Below are positions 39,400-47,058 of a stretch of 50,281 nucleotides of DNA, one piece after another. The notes below the pieces were generated by a model. It searched no databases and was not told where the DNA came from. It saw nothing but the letters and a program-made list of their open reading frames with translations. The stretch covers positions 1 to 50,281 of the forward strand of contig NZ_JALEGG010000246.1 of assembly GCF_022763525.1 (NCBI RefSeq). Reading direction: 5' to 3'. The number at the start of each line of letters is the position of its first letter. Position 1 is the stretch's first letter. A program made the translations under genes and the position numbers. The DNA is from Acidovorax sp. (lineage in GTDB: Bacteria > Pseudomonadota > Gammaproteobacteria > Burkholderiales > Burkholderiaceae_C).

Positions 39400-40224
39400 T
39401 CAGCCGTGCACCAGGTCGTAAGCCGCCCGCACCCGCTGCAAGTCCCGCCCCAGTTTGCGGTCCGCAGGCAAGCGCCGCATCCACCCCATGCGGCGAACAC
39501 TGGTCGCCAGTACCACCCGCATCTCCGGGCTGCCCTGGGCTACCCACGCCGCCCAGCGCTCGCGCCCTTCGGCCAACGTGCCGCTGGTGTGCAAATAGAT
39601 CGCGGTGGAGTGCGCGTAGCACAGCGCGTCGCGCACATGGCACACCGCCAGCGGGTGCACAGCAGCGGGGTCGTCCTCGAAGTCGATGCAGGCCACCTCG
39701 CCATCGGGGCAGCGCACCAGGTTGCGCGCGAACGCCTGGCTCAGGCAGGTGCCCTGGCGGTGCACGTGGGTGAGCGTGTCCAGTCCCTGTTGCCACAGCG
39801 CCAGCACGGCGGCTGTGTCGCCCGCTTGCACGGCATGGTCGATCTCGTTGCCAAGGGAGTGGATCTCTTCGCCCGTGTGGCCCAGGTGGCGCATGGCAAA
39901 ACCCTGGGGCAACGCGGCCAGCACCACGGGCACGCGGATGCCGCGGGCGGCCAGGTCTCGCAGGCGCTGCACTTCGGTGGCAATCGCCGTGGGACCGCCG
40001 GGGTTGGGCACAGGGCGTAGCACGGGGAGGCGCAGCACCGCCGCCAGCACGGCCATGGCGCGGTAGCGGCCCATGCCATGGGGGGCGCCTGCGCGCTTGA
40101 TCCAGATCTGTTCGTCGCCCAGCACATGGGCCATCACGTTGTGGGGCTGGGTGGCAAGCTGCTGCTGCAAAAAGGCGGCGTAGTCGGGGGCGGCGGAGGT
40201 AGAGGCGTCCATCTTCATCTTCAT
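39400..40224 (-). CDS. kinase-like protein (aminoglycoside/LPS-kinase fold, predicted)
   Basis: The 274-residue product looks like a small atypical kinase. It has a Lys in an IWIKRAG strand (about 43), a Glu in a following helix (about 84), a HVHRQGTCLSQAFARN segment at 153-168 that resembles a catalytic loop with terminal Asn, and DFED at 181-184 resembling the metal-binding DFG. These positions follow the kinase pattern, but sequence resemblance is weak. Its ATG overlaps the stop of the flavoprotein gene (ATGA), so it is translated with that gene. It might phosphorylate a lipid, sugar or small molecule. The family call is moderate. Confidence 0.5.
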   Translation of the reverse strand: MKMKMDASTSAAPDYAAFLQQQLATQPHNVMAHVLGDEQIWIKRAGAPHGMGRYRAMAVLAAVLRLPVLRPVPNPGGPTAIATEVQRLRDLAARGIRVPVVLAALPQGFAMRHLGHTGEEIHSLGNEIDHAVQAGDTAAVLALWQQGLDTLTHVHRQGTCLSQAFARNLVRCPDGEVACIDFEDDPAAVHPLAVCHVRDALCYAHSTAIYLHTSGTLAEGRERWAAWVAQGSPEMRVVLATSVRRMGWMRRLPADRKLGRDLQRVRAAYDLVHG

Positions 40225-41963
40225 ACAGCTGCGTCCCCGGCCACCACCGCCGCCGTGCCGGCCGCCGCAGCGTGCACCAGCTCCACATGGTGGGGAATGG
40301 AGGGTTCCAGCGCTGGCTCGCTGGCCTGAAAGCTGTGTGCGTTGGCCACGGGCCAGTACAGGCGAAACACGTTGTGCTGCGCATCCAGAGGGCCCAGCAG
40401 TGCGCCCGGTTGCATTCGGGTAACGAGGTTGGACAGCAGACGCACTTCCGTGTCGCTGATGCGGCGCACGATGTGGTGGGCCGTGATGTTCTTGGGGTGG
40501 CGCAGGCCGGCAGCCTGCACCAGTTCTTGCAGCGCGTGCAATGTGCTGCGGTGGAATTGGGCCACGCGCGTGGCCTTGTCGGGCACCACCAGGGCCTGCT
40601 GGCGCAGCGGGTCTTGCGTGGTGACGCCTGTGGGGCAGTGGCCGGTGTGGCAGCTTTGCGCCTGGATGCAGCCCAGCGCCATCATGAAGCCGCGCCCTGC
40701 GTTGCACCAGTCGGCCCCCAGCGCCATCATGCGCGCGATGTCGAAGGCGCTGATGACCTTGCCCGCGCAGCCAATGCGCACGCGGTCGCGCAGGTTCACG
40801 CCCACCAGCGTGTTGTGCACCAAGAGCAGGCCCTCTTGCAGCGGGGCGCCCACATGGTCGCTGAACTCCACGGGCGCCGCGCCCGTGCCGCCTTCGGCGC
40901 CATCGACCACGATGAAGTCGGGCGTGATGCCGGTGACCAGCATCGCCTTGACGATGGCGAACCATTCCCACGGGTGGCCCAGGCAGAACTTGAAGCCCGT
41001 GGGCTTGCCGCCGGACAGCAAGCGCAGCCGGGCGATGAACTGCATCATCTCGACCGGTGTGCGAAACGCGCTGTGGCTGGCGGGCGAGATGCAGGCTTCG
41101 CCTTCCTTCACGCCGCGTGCGGCCGCAATCTCGGCCGTCACCTTGGCGCCGGGCAGCACGCCGCCGTGGCCCGGCTTGGCGCCCTGGCTCAGCTTCAGCT
41201 CGATCATCTTGACCTGTGGGTCGGTGGCATTGGCCGCAAAACGCTCTTCGCTGAACGTGCCATCGGGGTTGCGGCAGCCAAAGTAGCCAGAGCCGATCTC
41301 CCAGATCAAGTCACCGCCATGCACGCGGTGGTGCTGGCTGATGCTTCCCTCGCCCGTGTCGTGCGCAAAGCCACCTTTCTTCGCGCCCTGGTTCAGCGCC
41401 AGGATGGCGTTGGCCGACAGCGCACCAAAGCTCATGGCCGAGATGTTGAACACGCTCGCGTGGTAAGGCTGGGTGCAGGGCGACACGGACGATGACGGCG
41501 CATCGGGGCTGCCACCAATCCACACGCGGAAGTCGTGCGATGGCAGCTGCGTGGGCGCTAACGAGTGGTTCACCCATTCATAGCCATGCGCGCCCACGTC
41601 CAGGTGCGTGCCGAAGGGGCGGTTGTCCGGGTCGCCCTTGGCGCGCTGGTAGACCAGCGAGCGCTGCGCGCGCGAGAACGGCGCCGCCTCGCTGTCGCTT
41701 TCGATGAAATACTGGCGCACCTCGGGCCGCACATATTCGAGCATGAAGCGGATGTGGCCGATGACCGGATAGTTGCGCAGGATCGCGTGGCGCGTCTGCT
41801 GCAGGTCGTAAACGCCCAGGGCCACGAGGCCTGCAAACACCAGCACCACGGGCAGCCCCGCGCCAAAGGCCACCAGCGCAAACAACGACAGCAGCAGCCC
41901 GAACACGCACAGCGCAAAGGCCGTATAGCGCACCGGGTACAAAGAGTTGAGCTGGTGGATCAT
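40221..41963 (-). CDS. membrane-anchored FMN-binding glutamate synthase family protein
   Basis: The 580-residue product starts with two hydrophobic segments (about 10-48), then carries the FMN-binding alpha/beta barrel of glutamate synthase (about 140-520). The cluster-ligand pattern [17 protein letters not shown] near 451-467 matches the 3Fe-4S cysteines of GltB. It has no glutamine amidotransferase domain and no C-terminal GltB domain, so it is not a classical glutamate synthase. Such proteins are of unknown substrate, perhaps a ferredoxin-linked oxidoreductase at the membrane. A GGA-type ribosome site precedes the ATG. The kinase-like gene is coupled to it. Confidence 0.88.
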   Translation of the reverse strand: MIHQLNSLYPVRYTAFALCVFGLLLSLFALVAFGAGLPVVLVFAGLVALGVYDLQQTRHAILRNYPVIGHIRFMLEYVRPEVRQYFIESDSEAAPFSRAQRSLVYQRAKGDPDNRPFGTHLDVGAHGYEWVNHSLAPTQLPSHDFRVWIGGSPDAPSSSVSPCTQPYHASVFNISAMSFGALSANAILALNQGAKKGGFAHDTGEGSISQHHRVHGGDLIWEIGSGYFGCRNPDGTFSEERFAANATDPQVKMIELKLSQGAKPGHGGVLPGAKVTAEIAAARGVKEGEACISPASHSAFRTPVEMMQFIARLRLLSGGKPTGFKFCLGHPWEWFAIVKAMLVTGITPDFIVVDGAEGGTGAAPVEFSDHVGAPLQEGLLLVHNTLVGVNLRDRVRIGCAGKVISAFDIARMMALGADWCNAGRGFMMALGCIQAQSCHTGHCPTGVTTQDPLRQQALVVPDKATRVAQFHRSTLHALQELVQAAGLRHPKNITAHHIVRRISDTEVRLLSNLVTRMQPGALLGPLDAQHNVFRLYWPVANAHSFQASEPALEPSIPHHVELVHAAAAGTAAVVAGDAAV

Positions 41964-42169
41964 GGTGCGTCCTGGTTCAGGCAAGGGGCTACACTGGCCG
42001 CCTTTTTTTGCGGAGTTGCCGGGCTGCGCGCCGTGCATTGTTTTTTTATGCCCAGGCACCGCCCCTGGCCACTGCGTGGGCCAGCGCCACGGCACAAGGC
42101 CTGCGCATCATAAAAGTAAAACTTTGCCGTGCAGCCCCCGCTTTCTCGCTTGACGACCGGAGTCCTTCC

Positions 42170-43024
42170 ATGACCGAACCCACATCGCCCACCCCCGCCA
42201 CCGACGAACTCGACCCCTCCACCGCCCCGGCCGCCGCCCTGGGCCCTGACGAGCTGGAAGAGATCGACAACATCCTCGATGACCTGCGCTCGCGCGGCGA
42301 AGAAATCCCGCAGTGGGAGTTCTGCGATGGCTTCATGACGGCTGTGATCTGCAGCCGCCGCCCCATCCGGCCCGCCGAGTACCTGCCCATGCTGCTGGGC
42401 GACGGCGCCGAGCTGGAGGTGGCCGAAGGCGAGCCGCTGCCGCTGCTGCCCGCCTTTGCCGACGCCGCCCAGCAGGCGCGCTTTCTGGAGCTGTGGGACC
42501 GCCGCTGGAACGAGATCGTGGCCCAGCTCGACACCGACGTGAAGACGCTGGACGACGACCGCACCTTCCAGCCCGAGGCCATGGACATGCGGGGCGCGGT
42601 GGCCAGCCTCACCGACGAGCAGCGCGCCGAGATGGGCGACGACCAGGAGATTCCCTCGTTTGGCCAGGTCTGGGCGCTGGGCTTCATGTTCGCCGTGGAA
42701 AACTGGCCCGAGGACTGGGCCGCCCCGCGCGACAAGGAAGCCGCCAAGTGGCTGGACGATGCGCTGGACCGCATCGTCGCCCTCACCGAAGACGACACCG
42801 GCAAGCCCGAGGTCTGCATGTTCGACGAGAACGGCCCACCCAGCACCAGCCACGCGCGCGTGGATGCCTTTGGCGAGGCCATCTGGGCGGTGTACGACCT
42901 GCGCCAGCTGTGGAAGAGCATGGGCCCGCGCGTGGAGACCGTGCGCAAGGCGCCGGAGCCGGGGCGCAATGACCCTTGCTACTGTGGTAGCGGCAAGAAG
43001 TACAAGAAGTGCCACGGGGCGTGA
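42170..43024 (+). CDS. YecA/UPF0149 protein with SEC-C zinc motif
   Basis: The 284-residue protein has a YecA/UPF0149 helical domain (about 30-225, with [15 protein letters not shown]) and ends with the SEC-C metal-binding motif [19 protein letters not shown], whose three Cys and one His bind zinc. SEC-C tails help proteins such as SecA contact the ribosome or SecB, and YecA binds ribosomes in E. coli. A similar role is likely but not shown. GGAG lies before the ATG, and CATAAAAG upstream may be a -10 box. The N-terminal 25 residues are low-complexity (Thr/Pro/Ala). It marks the end of the host backbone before the integron. Confidence 0.88.
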   Translation: MTEPTSPTPATDELDPSTAPAAALGPDELEEIDNILDDLRSRGEEIPQWEFCDGFMTAVICSRRPIRPAEYLPMLLGDGAELEVAEGEPLPLLPAFADAAQQARFLELWDRRWNEIVAQLDTDVKTLDDDRTFQPEAMDMRGAVASLTDEQRAEMGDDQEIPSFGQVWALGFMFAVENWPEDWAAPRDKEAAKWLDDALDRIVALTEDDTGKPEVCMFDENGPPSTSHARVDAFGEAIWAVYDLRQLWKSMGPRVETVRKAPEPGRNDPCYCGSGKKYKKCHGA

Positions 43025-43031
43025 TCGAAAA

Positions 43032-43090
43032 TCGCTACTGATTTGATAGCTATTCGCGATTTTCCAGTAAGCGCTGGATGGCAATTTATT
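43032..43090. repeat. GATAGC/AGCGCTGG dispersed repeat
   Basis: This copy lies just after the YecA gene. It contains TTTGATAGCTATTCGCGATT, then CCAGTAAGCGCTGGAT. It separates the YecA gene from the integrase. Confidence 0.55.
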
Positions 43091-43225
43091 TTGGTATTGC
43101 TGCTGATGCCCGCTGCGGCTTTGGGTGATGTTCAGGGCCAGTGGTTGCCTGCTGCTTGCCGAGTGCGGTGGTTGGCTGCTTTGGGCCCTGAGCCGCCATC
43201 CAGCTAGAAGCTCCAAAGCCGTCAT

Positions 43226-44227
43226 TCAGCCCGGCTGCAAGTGCAAGTGCAAGTGCAAGTCCAGGGAGTCCAACGGGCTGGCGGTTCCTGCGGCAGCGAC
43301 TTTCAGGACATGGGTATAGATCATCGTCGTACTCACATCCGAGTGCCCCAGCAACTCCTGCACCGTGCGAATGTCCGTGCCCGACTGCAACAATTGCGTT
43401 GCGAAGCTGTGGCGCAAGGTGTGTACAGAAACGGGTTTGCAAATGCCCGCCTGTGCCACGGCCTTCTTCAGTGCGCGCTGCAATTGCTCCTCATAGACGT
43501 GATGGCGCCGCCAAGTACCCGTGCGAGGGTCGACCGACAGGGATGAAGCGGGGAACACTCAGAACCATCCCCAGCGCTGCCCCACGCCGGGGTATTTGGT
43601 CTCCAGTGCATGCGGAACGTCCACGCCATCGCACTGCGCCTGCCGGTCTTGCAGCGAGCACCTGTTGGCGCAACTCGGCTGCCAAGCTGCGTGGCAGCAT
43701 CCCAACCCGATCCTTGTCGCCTTTGGCCTGGCGTACCACGACCACCCCACGATCGAAATCTACGTCCTTGACCCGCAAGCGCAGGCCTTCCATCAGCCGC
43801 ATGCCGGTACCGTACAGCAGGCGGGCCAGCAAGGCCATGTCGGTCGGAAGCGCCGATAACACAGCAGCCACCTCGGCCACCGTCAAAACCGAGGGAATGC
43901 GCTTGGGCGTGCGCGGGCGCTGCACGCCATCGAGCCATGGTAAGTCCATGCCCAACACCTCGCGGTAGAGGAATAGCAGCGCACTCAACGCTTGGTTGTG
44001 TGTGGCAGCCGCCACCCGCCGCTCGTTAGCCAACATGGCTAGAAAACCTTCGACTTCCAACTGCCCCATGTCTCGTGGATGCCGTAAGCCGTGCCATTTC
44101 ACGAACATGCGCACCCATTGCACGTAGGCCGCTCGGTGCGCAGGCTATAGTGCTTGTAACGAATTCGCTCACGGATTTGGTCCAGCAACCGTGTAGCGCG
44201 CAGCACAGGAGGGGAGGCGGGTTTCAT
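43226..44227 (-). pseudogene. intI: integron integrase (IntI family), inactivated
   Basis: Reading through three lesions, this stretch encodes a full-length IntI-type tyrosine recombinase beginning at the ATG at 44227 (MKPASPPVLRATRLLDQIRE). The first lesion is a frameshift near 44128-44135, after HYSLRTE. The second is a frameshift near 43650-43662, after RQQVLAA, and PHALETKYP then resumes in another frame. The third is an in-frame TGA at 43559-43561 where relatives have Trp (RWGWF*VFPASS), in the integron-specific extra region. Catalytic residues remain readable: Arg in YGTGMRLMEG, HTLRHSF, LLGHSD and the nucleophile Tyr in MIYTHVLK. The layout beside attI is typical of an environmental integron. 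As written no active enzyme can be made; sequencing error at three places is unlikely but possible. Confidence 0.9.
43236..43259. repeat. hexamer TGCAAG repeated four times
   Basis: Four tandem TGCAAG units lie in the last codons of the integrase and encode alternating Leu-His near its C-terminus. Copy number could vary by slippage. It is not a CRISPR array. Confidence 0.8.
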
Positions 44228-44240
44228 GGCTAATTTAGTA

Positions 44241-44256
44241 CTGTATTTTTGTACAG
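44241..44256 (-). promoter_or_regulatory. LexA-type SOS operator before intI
   Basis: CTGTATTTTTGTACAG fits the LexA pattern CTGT-N8-ACAG exactly and has TA on the left. It lies 14 bases upstream of the integrase ATG (minus strand), the place where LexA represses intI in known integrons. A candidate -35 TTGAGG lies at 44266-44271 on the minus strand; the -10 is unclear. Confidence 0.78.
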
Positions 44257-44271
44257 CATTCATGCCCTCAA

Positions 44272-44370
44272 GCTAGGCTACAAGCCCCTTTCCGCGTTTT
44301 CTTCGCGCCCATTTAGACCGCAAGCGCCAGATATGGCCTGCGGCTTGGTGCGGTCTACATTACGTTAGGC
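44272..44370 (+). other. attI: attI recombination site region
   Basis: The region between the integrase and the first cassette ends in ACGTTAGGC, with the crossover expected between G44364 and T44365. Inside lies an inverted repeat TAGACCGC ... GCGGTCTA that brackets an inner CGCCAGATATGGC segment. Such arms may be the integrase-binding attI sites or the remains of an older attC. The right end of the site is well supported; the left limit is not. Confidence 0.65.
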
Positions 44371-44373
44371 GTC

Positions 44374-44763
44374 ATGGAACTGCGTCGCATCGAATCAACT
44401 GAGCTGGGAGCCGTGTACGAACTGCTGGCCGCCAATGGTTGGCAGCACCGCATCGCAAGCTATGAGCATTTCACAGAACTTGTCGCGGGCTCACAGATCG
44501 CCAACGTTGCAAAGATAGAGGATTGTGTTGTCGGGTTTGTGCGCGGCATCACGGATGGCCTATCCAATGGCTACCTCTCCATGGTCGTAGTCGCGCCAGA
44601 CTATCGAGGCAGAGGCATAGGACGGCAGCTCGTTGAGCACGCGATCAGTACAGATCAAAGGGTCACCTGGGTTCTGCGTGCTGGCCGCGAAGGAGCATCT
44701 GAGTTCTTCTCAAAGCTTGGGTTCGAGTTTTCGTCCATCGCCATGGAACGAAGGCGCCGCTAG
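44374..44763 (+). CDS. cassette 1: GNAT-family N-acetyltransferase
   Basis: The 129-residue product carries the GNAT motif A acetyl-CoA loop RGRGIG at 78-83 in VVVAPDYRGRGIGRQLVEHA, preceded by the YLSMVVV strand and followed by a short C-terminal part with GASEFFSKLGF. It is small for the fold but complete. The acceptor is unknown; integron GNATs may modify small molecules, peptides or drugs, and nothing here indicates antibiotic resistance. The ATG lies only 3 bases after the attI core and no ribosome site is visible, so translation may depend on a read-in leader. It ends 6 bases before attC1. Confidence 0.85.
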   Translation: MELRRIESTELGAVYELLAANGWQHRIASYEHFTELVAGSQIANVAKIEDCVVGFVRGITDGLSNGYLSMVVVAPDYRGRGIGRQLVEHAISTDQRVTWVLRAGREGASEFFSKLGFEFSSIAMERRRR

Positions 44764-44769
44764 CATGGC

Positions 44770-44847
44770 GCCTAACCCTTCCATCGAGCGGACTCCCTCC
44801 GGCATGCTCCGCATGCCTGCGGTCGCCGCTCATTTCGAACGTTAGGC
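44770..44847 (+). other. attC: attC1 (cassette 1)
   Basis: R'' GCCTAAC (44770-44776) and R' GTTAGGC (44841-44847) are perfectly complementary and bound a 78-base site. The inner arms ATCGAGCGG and CCGCTCATTTCGA pair with one or more unpaired bases, as needed for bottom-strand recombination. The crossover is between G44841 and T44842. Confidence 0.92.
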
Positions 44848-44865
44848 TGCCAAAACGAGTATTCG

Positions 44866-45300
44866 ATGCAAGATCCAACCACCGCCACTACATCAGCTCA
44901 GTGCTACTGCGGCCAAGTCACACTTCAGTTCTCGGCACCACCGAAGAGTGTCATTCATTGCCATTGCGGCCAATGTCGCCGCCTGAGTGGCTCCGCGTTC
45001 ACCACTTGGGTCAGCTTCCCCAGATCCACCCTGGTTCCGTCAGGTCAAGAGTTCGTGTCTCGGTTCAGCGCCACATCAAATGTGGTGCGCCACTTCTGCA
45101 GCAACTGCGGCTCTCACGTCTACACACTCGATTCCCGTGCCCCTGAAATCGTTGGTGTTCCAGCAGGCGCGATTAAAGGCGAGTTGCCGGCCAAGCCAAA
45201 GGCGCACTACTTTGTGCATCACAAGGCAGCCTGGCATTCCATCAGCGATGCGCTGCACCAGTTCGGCGGAGAATCTGGCTTTGAGCCAACAGCCGCCTAA
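44866..45300 (+). CDS. cassette 2: GFA/CENP-V-fold zinc protein
   Basis: The 144-residue product has the GFA (glutathione-dependent formaldehyde-activating enzyme) fold. The zinc cysteines are visible: C13 and C15 in QCYCGQ, C32, C34 and C37 in HCHCGQCRRLSGSAF, and C78 and C81 in HFCSNCGSH. This matches the family Zn ligands. The name does not prove activity on formaldehyde; many members have unknown substrates, often thiol-conjugated. The gene ends in a TAA that is part of the R'' core GCCTAAC of attC2, a usual cassette trait. No ribosome site is clear. Confidence 0.9.
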   Translation: MQDPTTATTSAQCYCGQVTLQFSAPPKSVIHCHCGQCRRLSGSAFTTWVSFPRSTLVPSGQEFVSRFSATSNVVRHFCSNCGSHVYTLDSRAPEIVGVPAGAIKGELPAKPKAHYFVHHKAAWHSISDALHQFGGESGFEPTAA

Positions 45301-45363
45301 CCCTTCAGTCAAGGGGACGTCTTGCGGCAAGCCGCAAGACGTCCCTTACCTCGAACGTTAGGC
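45295..45363 (+). other. attC: attC2 (cassette 2)
   Basis: The site runs from GCCTAAC (45295-45301) to GTTAGGC (45357-45363), 69 bases. Its arms AAGGGGACGTCTTGCGGC and GCCGCAAGACGTCCCTT are complementary apart from one extra G, the extrahelical base that sets strand choice. The crossover is between G45357 and T45358. Confidence 0.95.
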
Positions 45364-45372
45364 GTCAGAAGC

Positions 45373-45834
45373 ATGACCAATAGTGCCGAGCTCTACACAG
45401 AACTCAAACCCGAGATTGGAGCGATCGCCAATCAGTTGTTTGATCTTTCTGAAAAGTTTCTGCAGAAGCAAGGAAACTTCCTGCCGCACGCCGCCGTACT
45501 GACGGAAGAAGGCGAAATTAGGCTCGTCGCCGCAGCCCCGCCAAACGACCTCACTAACTCCACGGAGGTGCTCCCTTTGTTGCACGGTGGTCTTCGTCAG
45601 CAGGCCAAAGAACGTTCTCTAAAGGCAATTGGCGTCGCTGAGAACGTCACAGTCACGTTGGAAGGCCAGCGCACCACAAAAGCCATCAAGGTCCTGTTCG
45701 AACACAAGCGCGGTCTTACAGTAGCGTTGTATTTGCCGTTCGAGAAAAAGCTGTTTCGCGGCTACATCCTTGGCACACCGTTCTCCATGAATGCACAAGC
45801 CGAGGTCAATGCGTGGGGCCAGAATTCCGCCTAA
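45373..45834 (+). CDS. cassette 3: unknown conserved protein, 153 residues
   Basis: I do not recognise a named family. The 153-residue product has a helical N-terminal half (about 1-35, ELKPEIGAIANQLFDLSEKF), then a beta-rich part with FLPHAAVLTEEGEIRLVAA near 38-56, and a later strand-rich stretch with ALYLPFEKKLFRGYILGTPF near 117-136. It is likely a soluble cytoplasmic protein. It may be related to hypothetical proteins seen in other cassette arrays, but I could not check. The ATG at 45373 lies 10 bases after attC2. Its TAA is embedded in attC3. A longer open frame starts inside attC2 and is rejected. Confidence 0.75.
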   Translation: MTNSAELYTELKPEIGAIANQLFDLSEKFLQKQGNFLPHAAVLTEEGEIRLVAAAPPNDLTNSTEVLPLLHGGLRQQAKERSLKAIGVAENVTVTLEGQRTTKAIKVLFEHKRGLTVALYLPFEKKLFRGYILGTPFSMNAQAEVNAWGQNSA

Positions 45835-45885
45835 CCCCTCATTCAACGGGACGCCTAGCGGCGCCCGTTAATTCAAACGTTGAGC
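45829..45885 (+). other. attC: attC3 (cassette 3), last site of the array
   Basis: R'' GCCTAAC (45829-45835) and R' GTTGAGC (45879-45885) fit GTTRRRY but are not perfectly complementary, and the site is the shortest at 57 bases. Arms AACGGG and CCCGTT pair around CGCC/GGCG. The mismatch suggests an older or hybrid site. Confidence 0.88.
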
Positions 45886-46025
45886 GCCCGCTTTCACCTG
45901 CCACCACCGACGGCTAGTGGCCGAATTCTGCCCCACGGCTAGGGGCGCTAACGGACCCAATCCGGCTGTGCAGCCTTGCTCCGAAGCGGTCATCCGCCCG
46001 ATGCAGGGTGACCCTTTAGTTGCGG

Positions 46026-46521
46026 CTACGCGAGCTGGTAGAGCGTCTGTCCGCCGATGAGGAAGAATCGCCGGCAGCAATGCGAGCTTCGGCAATCGAC
46101 ATTGCTTCGTCCATTTCTCGTTGGAGAAAATGGCAAAGTCATGCGCTCTGTCCAAAAGTTCCACGCCGTATCAAGCACTCTTTTCTGGATGTCTACGCTG
46201 AAGGCTGCCCCGAGTTCCATGAACGCATCGATGCTTCGCAGGGGGTGATTTGAATCGATGCATGCCTTTGCTTCAAATATGCACTGGCGAGTAGAGTTAA
46301 CCAACTCTTCGTCACTCCACTCGGGAACTGCGACAGAGCCTTCATCCAGCGCGATGCCGAATAGCGTGTATGCCGGAAACGGTGTTGCCGGATTGTCGGC
46401 CAGTTCCTGGTCGGAGAACTGGCCGCTGCGGTAGTCACGTTCAATGGCCTCCCAATCGGCACAGCGGCGCGCCGGGGTGGCCGTTGCGTCTGGCGCTGAA
46501 TATGGAGTTCAGTGTTGCCAT
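46026..46521 (-). pseudogene. decayed minus-strand gene after the cassette array
   Basis: Read on the minus strand, an ATG at 46521 begins MATLNSIFSARRNGHPGAP, but the coding trend then continues in another frame as DWEAIERDYRSG and goes on about 110 residues to FSVDIQKRVLDTAWNFWTE. It then shifts again, and a third frame gives MDEAMSIAEARIAAG and a stop (TAA near 46019). The joined reading resembles one protein of about 165 residues with an acidic helical middle, perhaps of the kind found in immunity proteins, but no family is recognised. At least two frameshifts are needed. It may be a cassette that lost its site or an unrelated relic. Confidence 0.45.
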
Positions 46522-46590
46522 TGCGCCCGCATGGTTGCCGAGGGGACAACTTAACGCGACCCCTGGGGGACTCCGCCCCCGCTCGAAAGG

Positions 46591-47058
46591 CTAGCGCTTG
46601 AGCGGCGCGGCCTCGCCACCAGGCACCGCGGGGGCACTGGGCGCACTAGGCGCCGATGGTGCCGTGGTTGTGCTGGGCTGGCTACCCGTCAGGGAAGGAA
46701 TGACACTTGGCCGGGTAGTCGTGGGTTGCTGCGGGCTCGCGGGTTGCCGTGGAGTGCCCACGCGCTGCCCTGTGCTAACGCCAGATGATGTCCCGGCCCC
46801 CGCCGCTGGCGTGGTTCGCGGCTCGCCCACGGCTGCAGGTGCCTGCGTCGCCGCTGGCGGCGCTACCGGAGGAGCAGCGTGGGTTTCTGCTGGCGTTTGT
46901 GAAGGTGGCGCCGATGGCGTCTGAGAGGGTGAAGTGGACGTTTCCGGGAACGAGGTCGAAGGGGCGGGGACGCCGGGCACGACCTGCCCCGTCGAGTTCG
47001 TCTGAGCGGCTACGCTGGTGGCAGCCGCTGCAAGCAATGCAATGGTGGCAAGGCGCAT
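46591..47058 (-). CDS. secreted Pro/Ser/Thr-rich low-complexity protein
   Basis: The 155-residue product has a good Sec signal peptide (MRLATIALLAAAATSVAAQ), and the rest is almost entirely Pro, Ser, Thr, Ala and Gly without aromatic residues. It has no Cys and should be disordered and periplasmic or secreted. GGAG lies 8 bases before the ATG at 47058. The repeats PSAPSAPSAP near the end can vary by slippage. I do not recognise a family, and its high GC matches the host rather than the AT-rich stretch beyond. Function is unknown. Confidence 0.6.
   Translation of the reverse strand: MRLATIALLAAAATSVAAQTNSTGQVVPGVPAPSTSFPETSTSPSQTPSAPPSQTPAETHAAPPVAPPAATQAPAAVGEPRTTPAAGAGTSSGVSTGQRVGTPRQPASPQQPTTTRPSVIPSLTGSQPSTTTAPSAPSAPSAPAVPGGEAAPLKR

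Noticed and set aside
43236-43259. CRISPR-like short repeat
   Set aside because: The four TGCAAG units are directly joined with no spacers.
43226-43558. The integrase fragments as separate functional genes
   Set aside because: Each fragment aligns to a consecutive part of one IntI protein, and none has its own ribosome site or all catalytic residues.
46017-46070. A stretch resembling a tRNA D-arm (AGCTGGTAGAGCG)
   Set aside because: The D-stem does not close properly, and no anticodon arm, T-arm or acceptor stem can be paired around it.
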